16,910 nucleotides of DNA from JACRBR01 sp964371355 (GTDB lineage Bacteria > Chloroflexota > Dehalococcoidia > DSTF01 > JACRBR01), in contig CAYJMG010000045.1 in assembly GCA_964371355.1 (NCBI GenBank), positions 1 through 16,910 on the forward strand, given 5' to 3'. Every line of letters starts with the position of its first letter. The first letter of the stretch is position 1. Positions 1 to 7,089 of the stretch are shown in pieces. The translations under genes and the position numbers were made by a program. A model generated the notes under the pieces. The model was not told the DNA's origin and ran no database searches. It was given only the letters and a program-made list of their open reading frames with translations.

Positions 1-32
1 TCGGGTACACCGTCCGTCTGGAGGCCGCCTAG
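1..32 (+). CDS. C-terminal tail of an upstream gene (partial)
   Basis: From base 3, one plus-strand frame reads GYTVRLEAA and stops at TAG (30-32). The codons are mostly C/G-ending, like the real genes in this window. The stop lies 57 bases before the next start, so this is plausibly the end of a co-directional gene whose body is outside the window. Ten codons are too few to name a family. Confidence 0.35.
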   Translation, partial: GYTVRLEAA

Positions 33-89
33 TGAGACTTTCAAGGCAATGACGGAAACGAACGCTCCGCACTGGCAAGGACAATCGGC

Positions 90-908
90 ATGATCAGGGC
101 CATCGACACCTTCGTCAACGTGAACATGGGCTCCGTCGAACGGCCCCCCTGGCTCGAACGCGTCGCCGAGGACTACTTCCACCGCACCGACCAGATCTTC
201 AGGGACATCGAAGTCCCCGAACTCATCGAGGCCATGGATCGCGCTGGCGTCCAGAAGTGCATCCTCACCACCAACGCCGAAGATCCCACGCCCCACGTCC
301 TCGAATTCGTCCAGGCCCATCCCGAGAAGTTCGTCCTCTCCGTCTCGCTCGACCCCCGCCGCGGCATGGACGCCGTCCGCGCCCTCGAGCGTATGGTGCG
401 CGAGACTCCCACCGTCCTCGCCCGCATCACGCCGTTCATGGTCGGGGCCATTCCGCCGAACGACAAGGTGTACTACCCCGTCTATCAAAAGTGCGTCGAA
501 TTGGACATCCCCATCGCCGTGAACGCGGGCATCCCTGGCCCTCCCATGCCGGGGGAGTGTCAGAATCCCATGTACCTCGACGAGGTCTGTGTCTTCTATC
601 CCGAGCTGAAGCTCGTGATGGCACACGGCGCCGACCCCTGGTGGGATGTGGCGATCAGGCTCATGATCAAGTATCACAACCTGTACCTTCAGACCTCCGC
701 GTTCGCGCCGAAGTACTTTCCGCCGCAGCTCATCCACTTCATGAACACGCGCGGCCAGGACAAGATCATCTTCGCCTCCGACCACCCGGTGCTTTCGTTC
801 GAGCGTTGCGTGAAGGAGGCCCAGGAGCTCAACCTGAAGGAAGGCGTCCTCGACAAGTTCCTCTACGCGAACGCCGAGCGCCTCTTCTGGAAGAACGACA
901 ATCCATGA
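90..908 (+). CDS. Amidohydrolase_2-family protein (ACMSD-like TIM barrel), altered metal site
   Basis: A 272-residue protein with the layout of the amidohydrolase_2 (ACMSD-like) family: an N-terminal ID start, a helical stretch ending in AGVQKCILT, a PEKF segment, MAHG with His179, and a C-terminal SDHP with Asp231, then the usual NAERLF ending. Members are cytoplasmic metal-dependent decarboxylases or hydrolases. The first strand normally carries DxHxH but here reads IDTFVN. The mid-barrel strand that usually holds a metal His reads AVNAG, with Asn145. Only His179 and Asp231 are obvious ligands, so the protein may bind metal unusually or may have lost classical catalysis. AAGGA at 77-81 lies eight bases before the ATG. 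The next gene is a solute-binding lipoprotein 173 bases downstream, which could supply a substrate, but no specific substrate can be read from the sequence. Confidence 0.85.
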   Translation: MIRAIDTFVNVNMGSVERPPWLERVAEDYFHRTDQIFRDIEVPELIEAMDRAGVQKCILTTNAEDPTPHVLEFVQAHPEKFVLSVSLDPRRGMDAVRALERMVRETPTVLARITPFMVGAIPPNDKVYYPVYQKCVELDIPIAVNAGIPGPPMPGECQNPMYLDEVCVFYPELKLVMAHGADPWWDVAIRLMIKYHNLYLQTSAFAPKYFPPQLIHFMNTRGQDKIIFASDHPVLSFERCVKEAQELNLKEGVLDKFLYANAERLFWKNDNP

Positions 909-925
909 ACCACTACCCGTACCCG

Positions 926-952
926 TACGGACAGGTCTTTAGACCTGCCCCA
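926..952. repeat. Dispersed palindrome, copy 1
   Basis: Arms GGACAGGTCT (929-938) and AGACCTGCCC (941-950) flank a two-base centre, with one mismatched pair. The 27 bases from TACGG to CCCCA match 4909-4935 with only two differences. It lies 18 bases after the amidohydrolase stop and could fold in RNA, but no T-tract follows. Confidence 0.8.
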
Positions 953-1081
953 GCAAAGCGGCAAGCGGGCGCCGCATCCAGGACCAGCGCAGATGTCGCG
1001 AACTAAGAGGTGAGAGAGAGAAAGAGCCGGCGGTACATCAAGCGGAGCTGAGCCGCCGAGGACAAGGGGTTACATCCGGCG

Positions 1082-2791
1082 ATGAGGAGCGCATCGTCGT
1101 TCTGGGATCGTTACGCGCGCCAGCGCGTCACACGTCGCCGCCTGCTGCAGGCGGGTGGCGTGGCGTCGCTTGCCGCCGGCGCCGTCGCCCTCGCCGGCTG
1201 CAGCGATTCGCAGAAGGGCTCTTCAGCCACCGTCCCGCCCACCACCAGCACCGGCCGCACCGACGCACCCGACCTCCTGAACCCCGGCGGCCCGCCCCGG
1301 CCCGGCGGACGCTACGTCACCGCCAACTCCGCCAACTTCGGCTCCTGGGATCCCCACACCGGCATCCAGGTCGCCTCCGCCTACTTCCCCCGCATCTACA
1401 ACCTGCTCCTCAGCCAGTCCCCCACCAAGCCCGACTACACATTCCTCGATCTCGCAACCTCGTACGAAACGCCCGATGACCTCACCTACACGTTCAAGAT
1501 CCGCCCCGGCGTGAAGGTCGCCCCCAACGGCCTCGGCGTGCCCGAGCGCGACATCGACGCCGAAGACGTCCGGGCCACTTTCGAACGACTCATGTCCGAC
1601 GCCGCCACGAACCAGTACTCGTTCGCCAACAAATACGTGGACGCGGTCAGCGTCTCCGGCGACACCGTCACGATCAAGACCACCGAGCCTTACGCCTGGT
1701 TCATCAGCCGCGTCAGCTCCTCCTTCAACACCATCCCCCCGCGCGAACTCCTCTCCGGCGACCTCGCCCGCCTCAACAACGAGGGCGCCGGCGGCGGGCC
1801 CTTCAAACTCGCCTCCGTGACCGAAAACGACCTCGCCCGCTTCGTCCGCAACCCCAACTACTACCGCACCGACGAAGACAACGGCGGCGCACGCCTGCCC
1901 TACGTTGACGAACTCGAGGTCCGCGTTATCTTCGACCGCGTCACCCAGCGCACCGGCTTTCTCTCGAACCAGACACACCAATACTGGGCCGAAAGCGGCA
2001 CCGAGGCCCGCGGCATGGGCGACTACCCCATCGCCCGCGAGCCCGTCTTCGCCTACATCTCGCTCACCATGAACCCGAAGAAGAAGCCCTTCGACGACCC
2101 GCGCGTCCGCCGCGCGATCTCACGCGCAATCGACCGCGCGCAGTTCGTCGAGCGCGTCTACGGCGGCGATGCGCGCGCCAACGGCCTCGTGCACTGGCCG
2201 CTCGGCTCCTACGCCCTCTCCAGCGACGAGCTGGAGTCGACCTACCAGCCCCACGACCCCGCGGAGGCCCGGCAGCTCGTAGAAGCCGTGGGCGGCATCT
2301 CGCTCAGGATGACCTACCCCTCCAACACCACCATCCAGGAGCACGGCCAGCACCTCAGCATCTTTGTCGAGCAGATGAAGCAGGCAGGCATCGACGTCGA
2401 CGAGCAGCCGCAGGAGTTCTCGACCTGGGTCACTTCCTACCACGACCTCGACTACGACTGTAGCCTCGCCCTCAACCAGGTCTACGAGACGCCCGAGCTG
2501 CCGCTCCTTTTCCACACCACCGGCGGCCCCTTCGGTGACCACACCTACATACAGGGCCTGGCCGACCCCGAGATCGATCACGCCGTCGAGAAGGCCAACA
2601 CGACGCTCGACTTCGACACCCGCAAGGCCGCCGTCCACGACGCGCAGAAGCTCATCTACGCCAGGGACCCCATGTACCTCCCCCTCGTGAGTCCCTACGT
2701 GCACATGGTCTTCTCGAAGCAACTCAAGAACATCCCCACCGGCGTCGGCACGACCCAGTACTCCCTCGCCTCCTTCTGGCTCGATCTCTAG
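1082..2791 (+). CDS. Family-5 extracellular solute-binding lipoprotein of an ABC transporter, Tat-exported
   Basis: 569 residues. The N-terminus has a twin-arginine motif (TRRRLLQ, residues 17-23), a hydrophobic stretch and a lipobox LAGC ending at Cys40, so the product is expected to be exported folded and lipid-anchored outside the membrane. The mature part has the SBP_bac_5 (peptide/nickel/opine-binding) pattern: GGRYVTAN, WDPHTG, a DLTYTFKIRPGVK segment, a DVRATFERL segment, GGGPFKL, and VRRAISRAIDR. The length is normal for the family. AAGGGG at 1064-1069 is a weak ribosome site 12 bases before the ATG. No permease or ATPase genes lie in the window, so it is an orphan binding protein here. 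It follows the amidohydrolase in the same direction and may be co-transcribed. Ligand specificity cannot be read from sequence; oligopeptides or other small organic ligands are the family norm. Confidence 0.93.
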   Translation: MRSASSFWDRYARQRVTRRRLLQAGGVASLAAGAVALAGCSDSQKGSSATVPPTTSTGRTDAPDLLNPGGPPRPGGRYVTANSANFGSWDPHTGIQVASAYFPRIYNLLLSQSPTKPDYTFLDLATSYETPDDLTYTFKIRPGVKVAPNGLGVPERDIDAEDVRATFERLMSDAATNQYSFANKYVDAVSVSGDTVTIKTTEPYAWFISRVSSSFNTIPPRELLSGDLARLNNEGAGGGPFKLASVTENDLARFVRNPNYYRTDEDNGGARLPYVDELEVRVIFDRVTQRTGFLSNQTHQYWAESGTEARGMGDYPIAREPVFAYISLTMNPKKKPFDDPRVRRAISRAIDRAQFVERVYGGDARANGLVHWPLGSYALSSDELESTYQPHDPAEARQLVEAVGGISLRMTYPSNTTIQEHGQHLSIFVEQMKQAGIDVDEQPQEFSTWVTSYHDLDYDCSLALNQVYETPELPLLFHTTGGPFGDHTYIQGLADPEIDHAVEKANTTLDFDTRKAAVHDAQKLIYARDPMYLPLVSPYVHMVFSKQLKNIPTGVGTTQYSLASFWLDL

Positions 2792-2818
2792 CGCCGGCCC
2801 CCGACCGCGCGCCCCGTA

Positions 2819-2841
2819 GCGCGGGCCTTTCCAGCCCGCGC
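2819..2841. repeat. GC-rich hairpin repeat downstream of the solute-binding gene
   Basis: Arms GCGCGGGC (2819-2826) and GCCCGCGC (2834-2841) pair perfectly around the loop CTTTCCA. It begins 28 bases after the stop codon. No T-run follows, so it is either a weak terminator-like hairpin or, more likely, a dispersed intergenic palindrome. Confidence 0.7.
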
Positions 2842-2955
2842 GGCCGCCGTCTCGCGACCGAGCCTTAGGATTGCACCCCGAGTGCGGGTGGCCGTCCGCA
2901 GAGATCGCGCGCGCCTCACCACATCCCGCCGCCAACACTACGAAAATCTTCCGAA

Positions 2956-2961
2956 TATGAT
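2956..2961 (+). promoter_or_regulatory. Candidate -10 element before the phage-derived block
   Basis: TATGAT differs from TATAAT at one position and sits in a short AT-rich island (2938-2962) in an otherwise very GC-rich gap. No convincing -35 is seen. The start of transcription would be near 2968, giving the ATG at 3007 a short leader. Confidence 0.3.
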
Positions 2962-3006
2962 CTGGCCCGCTTGGAGATAGCCCGCCCCCTCCCGCACCAT
3001 CGGCCC

Positions 3007-3471
3007 ATGTGGAGCGAACCCCTCACGCCTGAGACCGCAACAGTGGACACCCACACCGTCGCCGTCACCGTGCGCGACAGCACCGGCGCCACTGTCGCCG
3101 AGGTCCACTGCCTGCACAACGCCCGCGCCGGCTTCGGCGTCTTCGGCGAGATGCGCCTCCTCGACGCGCGCGGCGCTCCCCGCCAGCGCGTCCGCGCCCT
3201 CGTCCTCCTTGTCCGCGAGGCACTCCGCTACGCCGAGTCCATCGGCGTCACCCACGTCACGACTGAGGCGCCCGAGCGCCTGCGCGCGTTCGCCGCGCGC
3301 ATGTCCGGCCTCCCCGGCACCCCCTCCGGCGCGCGACACCACTTCGCCGCCGAGCTGCACGCCGTGCGCAGCGCCGCCCTGCGCGCCACCCGCGAAGACG
3401 GCGTGTTCCACGATCCCATTCCCGGCGAGGAGGAGTTCGCGCTCGATGCCACAGTCAATCTTCGTCGCTAA
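3007..3471 (+). CDS. Hypothetical protein, possibly GNAT-like, first gene of the phage-derived block
   Basis: 154 residues from the ATG. An in-frame TTG at 2971 would add 12 residues, but those codons include ATA and look non-coding; neither start has a clear ribosome site. The segment FGVFGEMRLLDARG, then QRVRALVLLVREALRYAESIGVTHVTTEAPERLRAFAARMSG, has the spacing of a GNAT acetyltransferase core: a strand, an R/Q-rich turn, a helix, a strand, then a helix ending before a Gly. The acetyl-CoA loop is not clear, so this stays tentative. GNAT-like proteins do occur in phage structural operons. The gene overlaps the next by 26 bases, which argues for translational coupling and a shared role. No signal peptide or membrane segment is seen. 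Confidence 0.6.
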   Translation: MWSEPLTPETATVDTHTVAVTVRDSTGATVAEVHCLHNARAGFGVFGEMRLLDARGAPRQRVRALVLLVREALRYAESIGVTHVTTEAPERLRAFAARMSGLPGTPSGARHHFAAELHAVRSAALRATREDGVFHDPIPGEEEFALDATVNLRR

Positions 3472-4210
3472 CGCCACGCAGTTCATCGACGGCGTCGACA
3501 CCGGCTACGCACTCGCCGGGTTCTGGAACCTGGGCGTCCAGTACCTCGGCGCCACGAAGGCCTTCGTCCGCCGCTGTCTCGGCGGCTTCGACCTCTTCGG
3601 CCCCGCCGCCACCGGCCGGCCCCTCACACCGTCCGACACCATCACTGGCGCCGAACTCCTGCTCGAAGCCATCACCGTCGCCGGACCCGCAGGCTGGTCC
3701 GCAACCATCGAGCGCCTTTCCCGCGCCGATTGGGACCACACCACCGCCGACTGGATCCGCTACAAAACCGGCGCCGACTGGACCGCGGCCGGTGGCGATG
3801 TCGCGACACCGCCCGCCGCCGTCGCCTTCACCTCGCCCTCGGTCGCCGGCGAGCAGATCGTGCCCGCCATGCTGGCGTTCGCCACTGACGCCATCGCCAA
3901 CCGCGGCGGCATCGTCCTCCTGCGTCTCAAGGCCGACGACGAGGCCCCCTCGCAATCGCAGTGGGTCGCCTACCAGGCCAACCTCGCATCCCCCACCCGT
4001 CCCCGCCTCCGCGTCACCTACACCTCCGCCGACCCCACGCCCGTCGCCACCCCGCATCATCACGCCGATGCCGCTCTTCGGCCGATCGCACCGTCACGAC
4101 CATCCATCTCAGACCCGCCGGATAGCCCGTCGTCGCCCGCAACGAGTACCGGACCGCCAGCGACGGCCGCGCGTCCGGCCGAAGACCGAAAACCGACAAC
4201 TGACAACTGA
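3446..4210 (+). CDS. DNRLRE-like beta-rich surface protein of the phage-derived block
   Basis: 254 residues as read from ATG 3446. AGGAGG/GGAG at 3428-3435 precedes it, and it overlaps the previous gene by 26 bases. The frame stays open upstream, but those codons belong to the previous gene. Residues about 65-195 resemble a DNRLRE domain (beta-sandwich): DTITGAELLLEA, then WSATIERLSRADWDHTTADW, a TGADW..GG segment, and a final RPRLRVTYTS strand. Such domains occur in surface and phage tail or appendage proteins and often contact carbohydrate or assist assembly. After about residue 208 the sequence becomes low-quality and Pro/Ser-rich (SRPSISDPPDSPSSPATSTG) and its codons lose the C/G-ending bias, while another frame gains it. 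The last 45 or so residues are therefore probably not the original end. The TGA stop lies inside a heptamer array. Confidence 0.7.
   Translation: MPQSIFVANATQFIDGVDTGYALAGFWNLGVQYLGATKAFVRRCLGGFDLFGPAATGRPLTPSDTITGAELLLEAITVAGPAGWSATIERLSRADWDHTTADWIRYKTGADWTAAGGDVATPPAAVAFTSPSVAGEQIVPAMLAFATDAIANRGGIVLLRLKADDEAPSQSQWVAYQANLASPTRPRLRVTYTSADPTPVATPHHHADAALRPIAPSRPSISDPPDSPSSPATSTGPPATAARPAEDRKPTTDN
4068..4203 (+). pseudogene. Codon-phase switch: decayed or frame-disrupted end of the DNRLRE-like gene, or a broken small ORF
   Basis: From about 4070 the C/G-ending third-position bias moves from the frame of the 3446 gene to the frame containing GCC at 4081. That frame reads ADRTVTTIHLRPAG, a TAG at 4123-4125, then PVVARNEYRTASDGRASG, ending at TGA 4201-4203 inside the repeat array. 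An ATG at 4068 (MPLF) sits one frame off. Either a single-base indel shifted the end of the upstream gene, or a small gene has lost its frame and gained a stop, or the sequence has an error here. Confidence 0.4.
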
Positions 4211-4236
4211 CAACCCAAGAACTGACAACTACAGAC
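4191..4236. repeat. Heptanucleotide array, AACTGAC type
   Basis: Units AACCGAC (4191), AACTGAC (4198), AACTGAC (4205), then a degenerate AACCCAAG, then AACTGAC (4220) and AACTACA (4227). Because the unit is 7 bases and contains TGA, successive copies place stops in different frames: 4201 in one frame, 4208 and 4223 in another. The array ends just before the ribosome site of the next gene. Confidence 0.85.
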
Positions 4237-4248
4237 AGCGAGGATCCC

Positions 4249-4893
4249 ATGCCCACCACCATCACCACAATCCGCGCCCGCGTCCGCCAGGACCTCCACG
4301 ACGAGGACTCCAGCGCCTACCGCTGGACCGACGCCGTCCTCGATCGGCACGTCGGCCGCGCCGTCACCGAGTACAGCCAGTACGCCCCGCTCGAGCAGAA
4401 GTCCACCCTCACCACCACGGCCGGCTCGCGCGACCTCAGCGTCGCCTCCCTCACCAATCTCGTCACCGTCGACGCCGTCGAATGGCCCGCCGGCCAGTTC
4501 CCACCCGCCTACGTCCCGTTCTCGAGGTGGCAGACCACGCTCACGCTCGATACGCCCTCGGCGCCCGCCGCCGTCGAGAACGTTGATGTCTACTGGACGA
4601 AGCTCCACACGCTCGACGGCTCCTCCTCCACCCTCCCCGCCGCGCATGAGGACGCGATCGCGCTCGGCGCCGCCGCCTACGCTGCCCTCGACTGGACGTC
4701 GTTCGCCACCAACCGCATCAACACCGGCGGTGACGACGTCTGGGGCCGCTACAAGGCCTTCGGCGAATCGCGCCTGCGCGACTTCCACCGCGAACTCGCC
4801 CGCATCGGCCGCCAGGGCGCCCTGCGCACCCGCCGCCTCTACACCACCGACGCCCCCGCCCCCCGCTCCCAGTCCCGCGTCTACGGCCCATAG
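4249..4893 (+). CDS. Phage neck adaptor (SU10-type head-to-tail adaptor-like)
   Basis: 214 residues; GAGGA at 4240-4244 lies four bases before the ATG. The order matches SU10-type adaptor proteins: an opening helix TTITTIRARVRQDLHDED, then YRWTDAVLDRHVGRAVTEYSQYAP, a beta stretch TAGSRDLSVASLTNLVTVDAVEWP, VDVYWTKLHTLDG, then the C-terminal helix LPAAHEDAIALGAAAYAALDW and a long RYKAFGESRLRDFHRELARI helix. In phages these form a ring between portal and tail, normally next to portal and capsid genes, none of which are here. Base composition and codon choice match the flanking chromosomal genes, which suggests long residence. The downstream gap holds a palindrome and a heptamer array. No catalytic motif is seen. 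Confidence 0.7.
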   Translation: MPTTITTIRARVRQDLHDEDSSAYRWTDAVLDRHVGRAVTEYSQYAPLEQKSTLTTTAGSRDLSVASLTNLVTVDAVEWPAGQFPPAYVPFSRWQTTLTLDTPSAPAAVENVDVYWTKLHTLDGSSSTLPAAHEDAIALGAAAYAALDWTSFATNRINTGGDDVWGRYKAFGESRLRDFHRELARIGRQGALRTRRLYTTDAPAPRSQSRVYGP

Positions 4894-4908
4894 CAATGTT
4901 CCAGGCCC

Positions 4909-4935
4909 TACGGACAGGTCTGTAGACCTGTCCCA
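4909..4935. repeat. Dispersed palindrome, copy 2
   Basis: Perfect 10-base arms GGACAGGTCT (4912-4921) and AGACCTGTCC (4924-4933) around GT. The 27-base span matches 926-952 with two differences, one of which keeps the outer stem pair here and breaks it there. It starts 16 bases after the adaptor stop. Confidence 0.88.
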
Positions 4936-4945
4936 CCAGCCACCC

Positions 4946-4980
4946 CCAACGACCAACGACTAACGACCAACGACCAAACC
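4946..4980. repeat. Heptanucleotide array, CCAACGA type
   Basis: Five units in a row: CCAACGA (4946), CCAACGA (4953), CTAACGA (4960), CCAACGA (4967), CCAAACC (4974). It ends three bases before the ATG at 4984 and fills the place where a ribosome site would be. A lone CCAACGA occurs again at 7069-7075 just before the ribosome site of the next small gene. Confidence 0.88.
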
Positions 4981-4983
4981 ACC

Positions 4984-6954
4984 ATGCGCTCTCTCTCCTC
5001 CGCCCTCCTCGCCGCACAGCAATCCGCCTCCGCCGAGCCTCATGTCGACGTGCTCGTCGAGAACAGCGTCCGCGGCATCCGCCGCCTCGACTTCGCGCAC
5101 CTCGACGCCACCGCGCACACCATCGCCCGCCACGGGGCCGCCGTCCCCGGCGATGCCAGCATCACCCGCGTCCGCGTCGAGTCAGGAGCCGTGAAACAGC
5201 AGCGCGTGGCCAACCCCGCCACCGGCCCCTGGAACACATGGAACAACCTGGCCACCGGCATGGGTGCGTACGTCGCCTGCGCCGCAAAGGGCTCGCGCGT
5301 GGCCGTCGTCTACCTCGATGCCGCCGGCACGGGCATCAAGCTCCGCGAGTCCACCGACAACGGCGCCACCTATGGCAGCGAGGTCGCCGTCACCACGGCC
5401 GCCGCGACGCTCGCCGGCCTGGCTGTCGCCTACAAGAACAGCAGCGGTGATCTCGCGGTCGCCTGGGCCACCGCCACAAGCATCGGCATCATCAAGCGCA
5501 CGTCCGGGGCATTCGGCTCGCCCGCGACCACCTCCCCCGGCTTCAACAGCCTCAACGGCCTCGCCCTGACCTACGGCTTCGACTGGGACATGGTTGTCAC
5601 CGGCGTCGAGGTCACCACCCTCAAGCCCTCGCTCTGGACGATCGCCTACGGCGACGGCAACGATCTCGCCGCCAACACCTGGAGCGCCCTCCAGGCGCAG
5701 CTCCAGGCTGAGTCCGACGCCCAGGTGACGCTCCGGGCGCCGTCGATCGCCTACACCGACACCTACCGCATCACCTTCGTCGAGGCCGATGCCTTCACCG
5801 GCGGCGTCACCCGCACCTATCGCAGTTGGCTGCACCCCGCCCTCCTCTACGTTGGCGGGCCCTTCACGCTCCGTACGCCCATTCCCGTGGACTACACCGG
5901 CGCCGAAGGTCTCGCGCTTGCGGCCGACACAGGCGGAGGCGGCTACGTGTACGAGTGCGCACCAGACGCCGTGTATCGTGCGCCGCAGTCCCAGCAGCTC
6001 GCCAGCGTCACCGCCAACATCCTCGCCGCCGAAATCGAAGAGCGCGACGGCGTCACGCGCGGCCACCTCGATCTCGACAACGCCGGCGGCGCGTACGCCG
6101 GCCCGCCCGCGCCCATCGCCATCGGCAACCTCGTGGCCGTCTCATGGGGGTACCGGACCTCGTCCGGCCTCCAGGCCTCCCGCATGCAGGATCTCTGGAT
6201 CGCCGGCCACGAGTACCACCGTGAAGGCGGCGTCTCGGTCCTCCGTCTGCACGTCGAAGGCGCGTGGGAGGCCCTTCGCCGCAACCTCCAGCGCGCGCAG
6301 ATCGTGCACACCTCCGACACCTACCTCGCTATCCTCACCCGCATCTTCTCACGCGCCGGCATCCAGCTCTCGTCGGCCGGGGTCTCGTCCCGCGCCGCCA
6401 CCCTCAGCCCCCGCTTCACCGTCCCCACCGGCGCCTCCGGCCTCGACGCCGTCCGCCACGCCCTCGCCTTCCTCGCCGACCGCATCCGCGCCCGCCCCCT
6501 CGCCACCGTCCACATCACCGAGCCGCTCGCCTCCGCCGCCAGCGACTACACCTTCGGCGCCGCCCACCCGGTGCGGGCGGTCCGCCTGCTGTCGGAGCCC
6601 CCGCCCGTATCCGAGACCCAGGCCTTCGGCGACGGCGCCTACGGTGAGTCCATCGACTTCGCGACCGCCGGCGCGGGCCTGGGCGAGCGCGTCCAGCAGC
6701 GCGACGTCACCAGTACGACCGGCGCCGCTGCCGCTGCGACGGCCGCCGCCCACCTCCGCCAGCGCGCCCTCGACGCTCGCGCCGGTCGCATCACCGCCCC
6801 GCCCCACTGCGGCCTCGAACTGCTCGACGTTGTCGACTTCACCGACCCGCTGATCGGGCCGAACGCGATCAAGCGCCGCGTCGCCGCCATCCGCTGGCGC
6901 TACGACCGCACGAAAGCCCTCTACGAACAGCAGATAGATCTGGGACCGACGTAA
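4984..6954 (+). CDS. Phage tail-hub-like protein with a beta-propeller-like N-terminal half
   Basis: 656 residues. Residues about 20-70 are beta-rich. Residues about 75-330 look like a BNR/sialidase-type propeller: an Asp-box STDNGATY (123-130) lies among repeated short strands such as SRVAVVYLD, GDLAVAWA and PSLWTIAYG. Residues about 340-656 resemble a tail hub or distal tail protein: SVTANILAAEIEERDG, the LDLDNAGGAY motif (362-371), GNLVAVSWGY, the helix TYLAILTRIFSRAGI, and a C-terminal FTDPL...RRVAAIRWRYD strand pair. The propeller may bind surface glycans, with the hub anchoring it to a baseplate; this is inference. No Shine-Dalgarno sequence precedes the ATG because a heptamer array occupies that site, so expression may depend on coupling or be low. 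No signal peptide or membrane segment is seen. Confidence 0.65.
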   Translation: MRSLSSALLAAQQSASAEPHVDVLVENSVRGIRRLDFAHLDATAHTIARHGAAVPGDASITRVRVESGAVKQQRVANPATGPWNTWNNLATGMGAYVACAAKGSRVAVVYLDAAGTGIKLRESTDNGATYGSEVAVTTAAATLAGLAVAYKNSSGDLAVAWATATSIGIIKRTSGAFGSPATTSPGFNSLNGLALTYGFDWDMVVTGVEVTTLKPSLWTIAYGDGNDLAANTWSALQAQLQAESDAQVTLRAPSIAYTDTYRITFVEADAFTGGVTRTYRSWLHPALLYVGGPFTLRTPIPVDYTGAEGLALAADTGGGGYVYECAPDAVYRAPQSQQLASVTANILAAEIEERDGVTRGHLDLDNAGGAYAGPPAPIAIGNLVAVSWGYRTSSGLQASRMQDLWIAGHEYHREGGVSVLRLHVEGAWEALRRNLQRAQIVHTSDTYLAILTRIFSRAGIQLSSAGVSSRAATLSPRFTVPTGASGLDAVRHALAFLADRIRARPLATVHITEPLASAASDYTFGAAHPVRAVRLLSEPPPVSETQAFGDGAYGESIDFATAGAGLGERVQQRDVTSTTGAAAAATAAAHLRQRALDARAGRITAPPHCGLELLDVVDFTDPLIGPNAIKRRVAAIRWRYDRTKALYEQQIDLGPT

Positions 6955-6975
6955 TGTGCCGCTCTCACACCATAA

Positions 6976-6997
6976 GGACAGTCGTCAGACCCGTCCC
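6976..6997. repeat. Decayed copy of the dispersed palindrome, copy 3
   Basis: GGACAG at 6976 and CCGTCCC ending at 6997 surround a diverged centre (TCGTCAGAC). It has the outline of the GGACAGGTCT/AGACCTGTCC palindrome but is one base shorter with a broken stem. It lies 21 bases after the hub gene stop, the same position relative to the stop as the two better copies. Confidence 0.5.
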
Positions 6998-7089
6998 ACT
7001 CCAGCGACGGAGACGGTGCGTTTCGGAGTCGCCGAAGGAGACAGCTCTGGGCCACCCCGCACTGGCGGCCAACGACCAGGAGATCACCC

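Noticed and set aside
2971..3006. TTG start extending the GNAT-like gene by 12 residues
   Set aside because: No ribosome site and atypical codons (ATA); the ATG at 3007 was preferred, though neither start is certain.
3209..3445. Upstream extension of the DNRLRE-like gene
   Set aside because: These codons are an out-of-frame reading of the preceding gene; ATG 3446 has AGGAGG/GGAG upstream.
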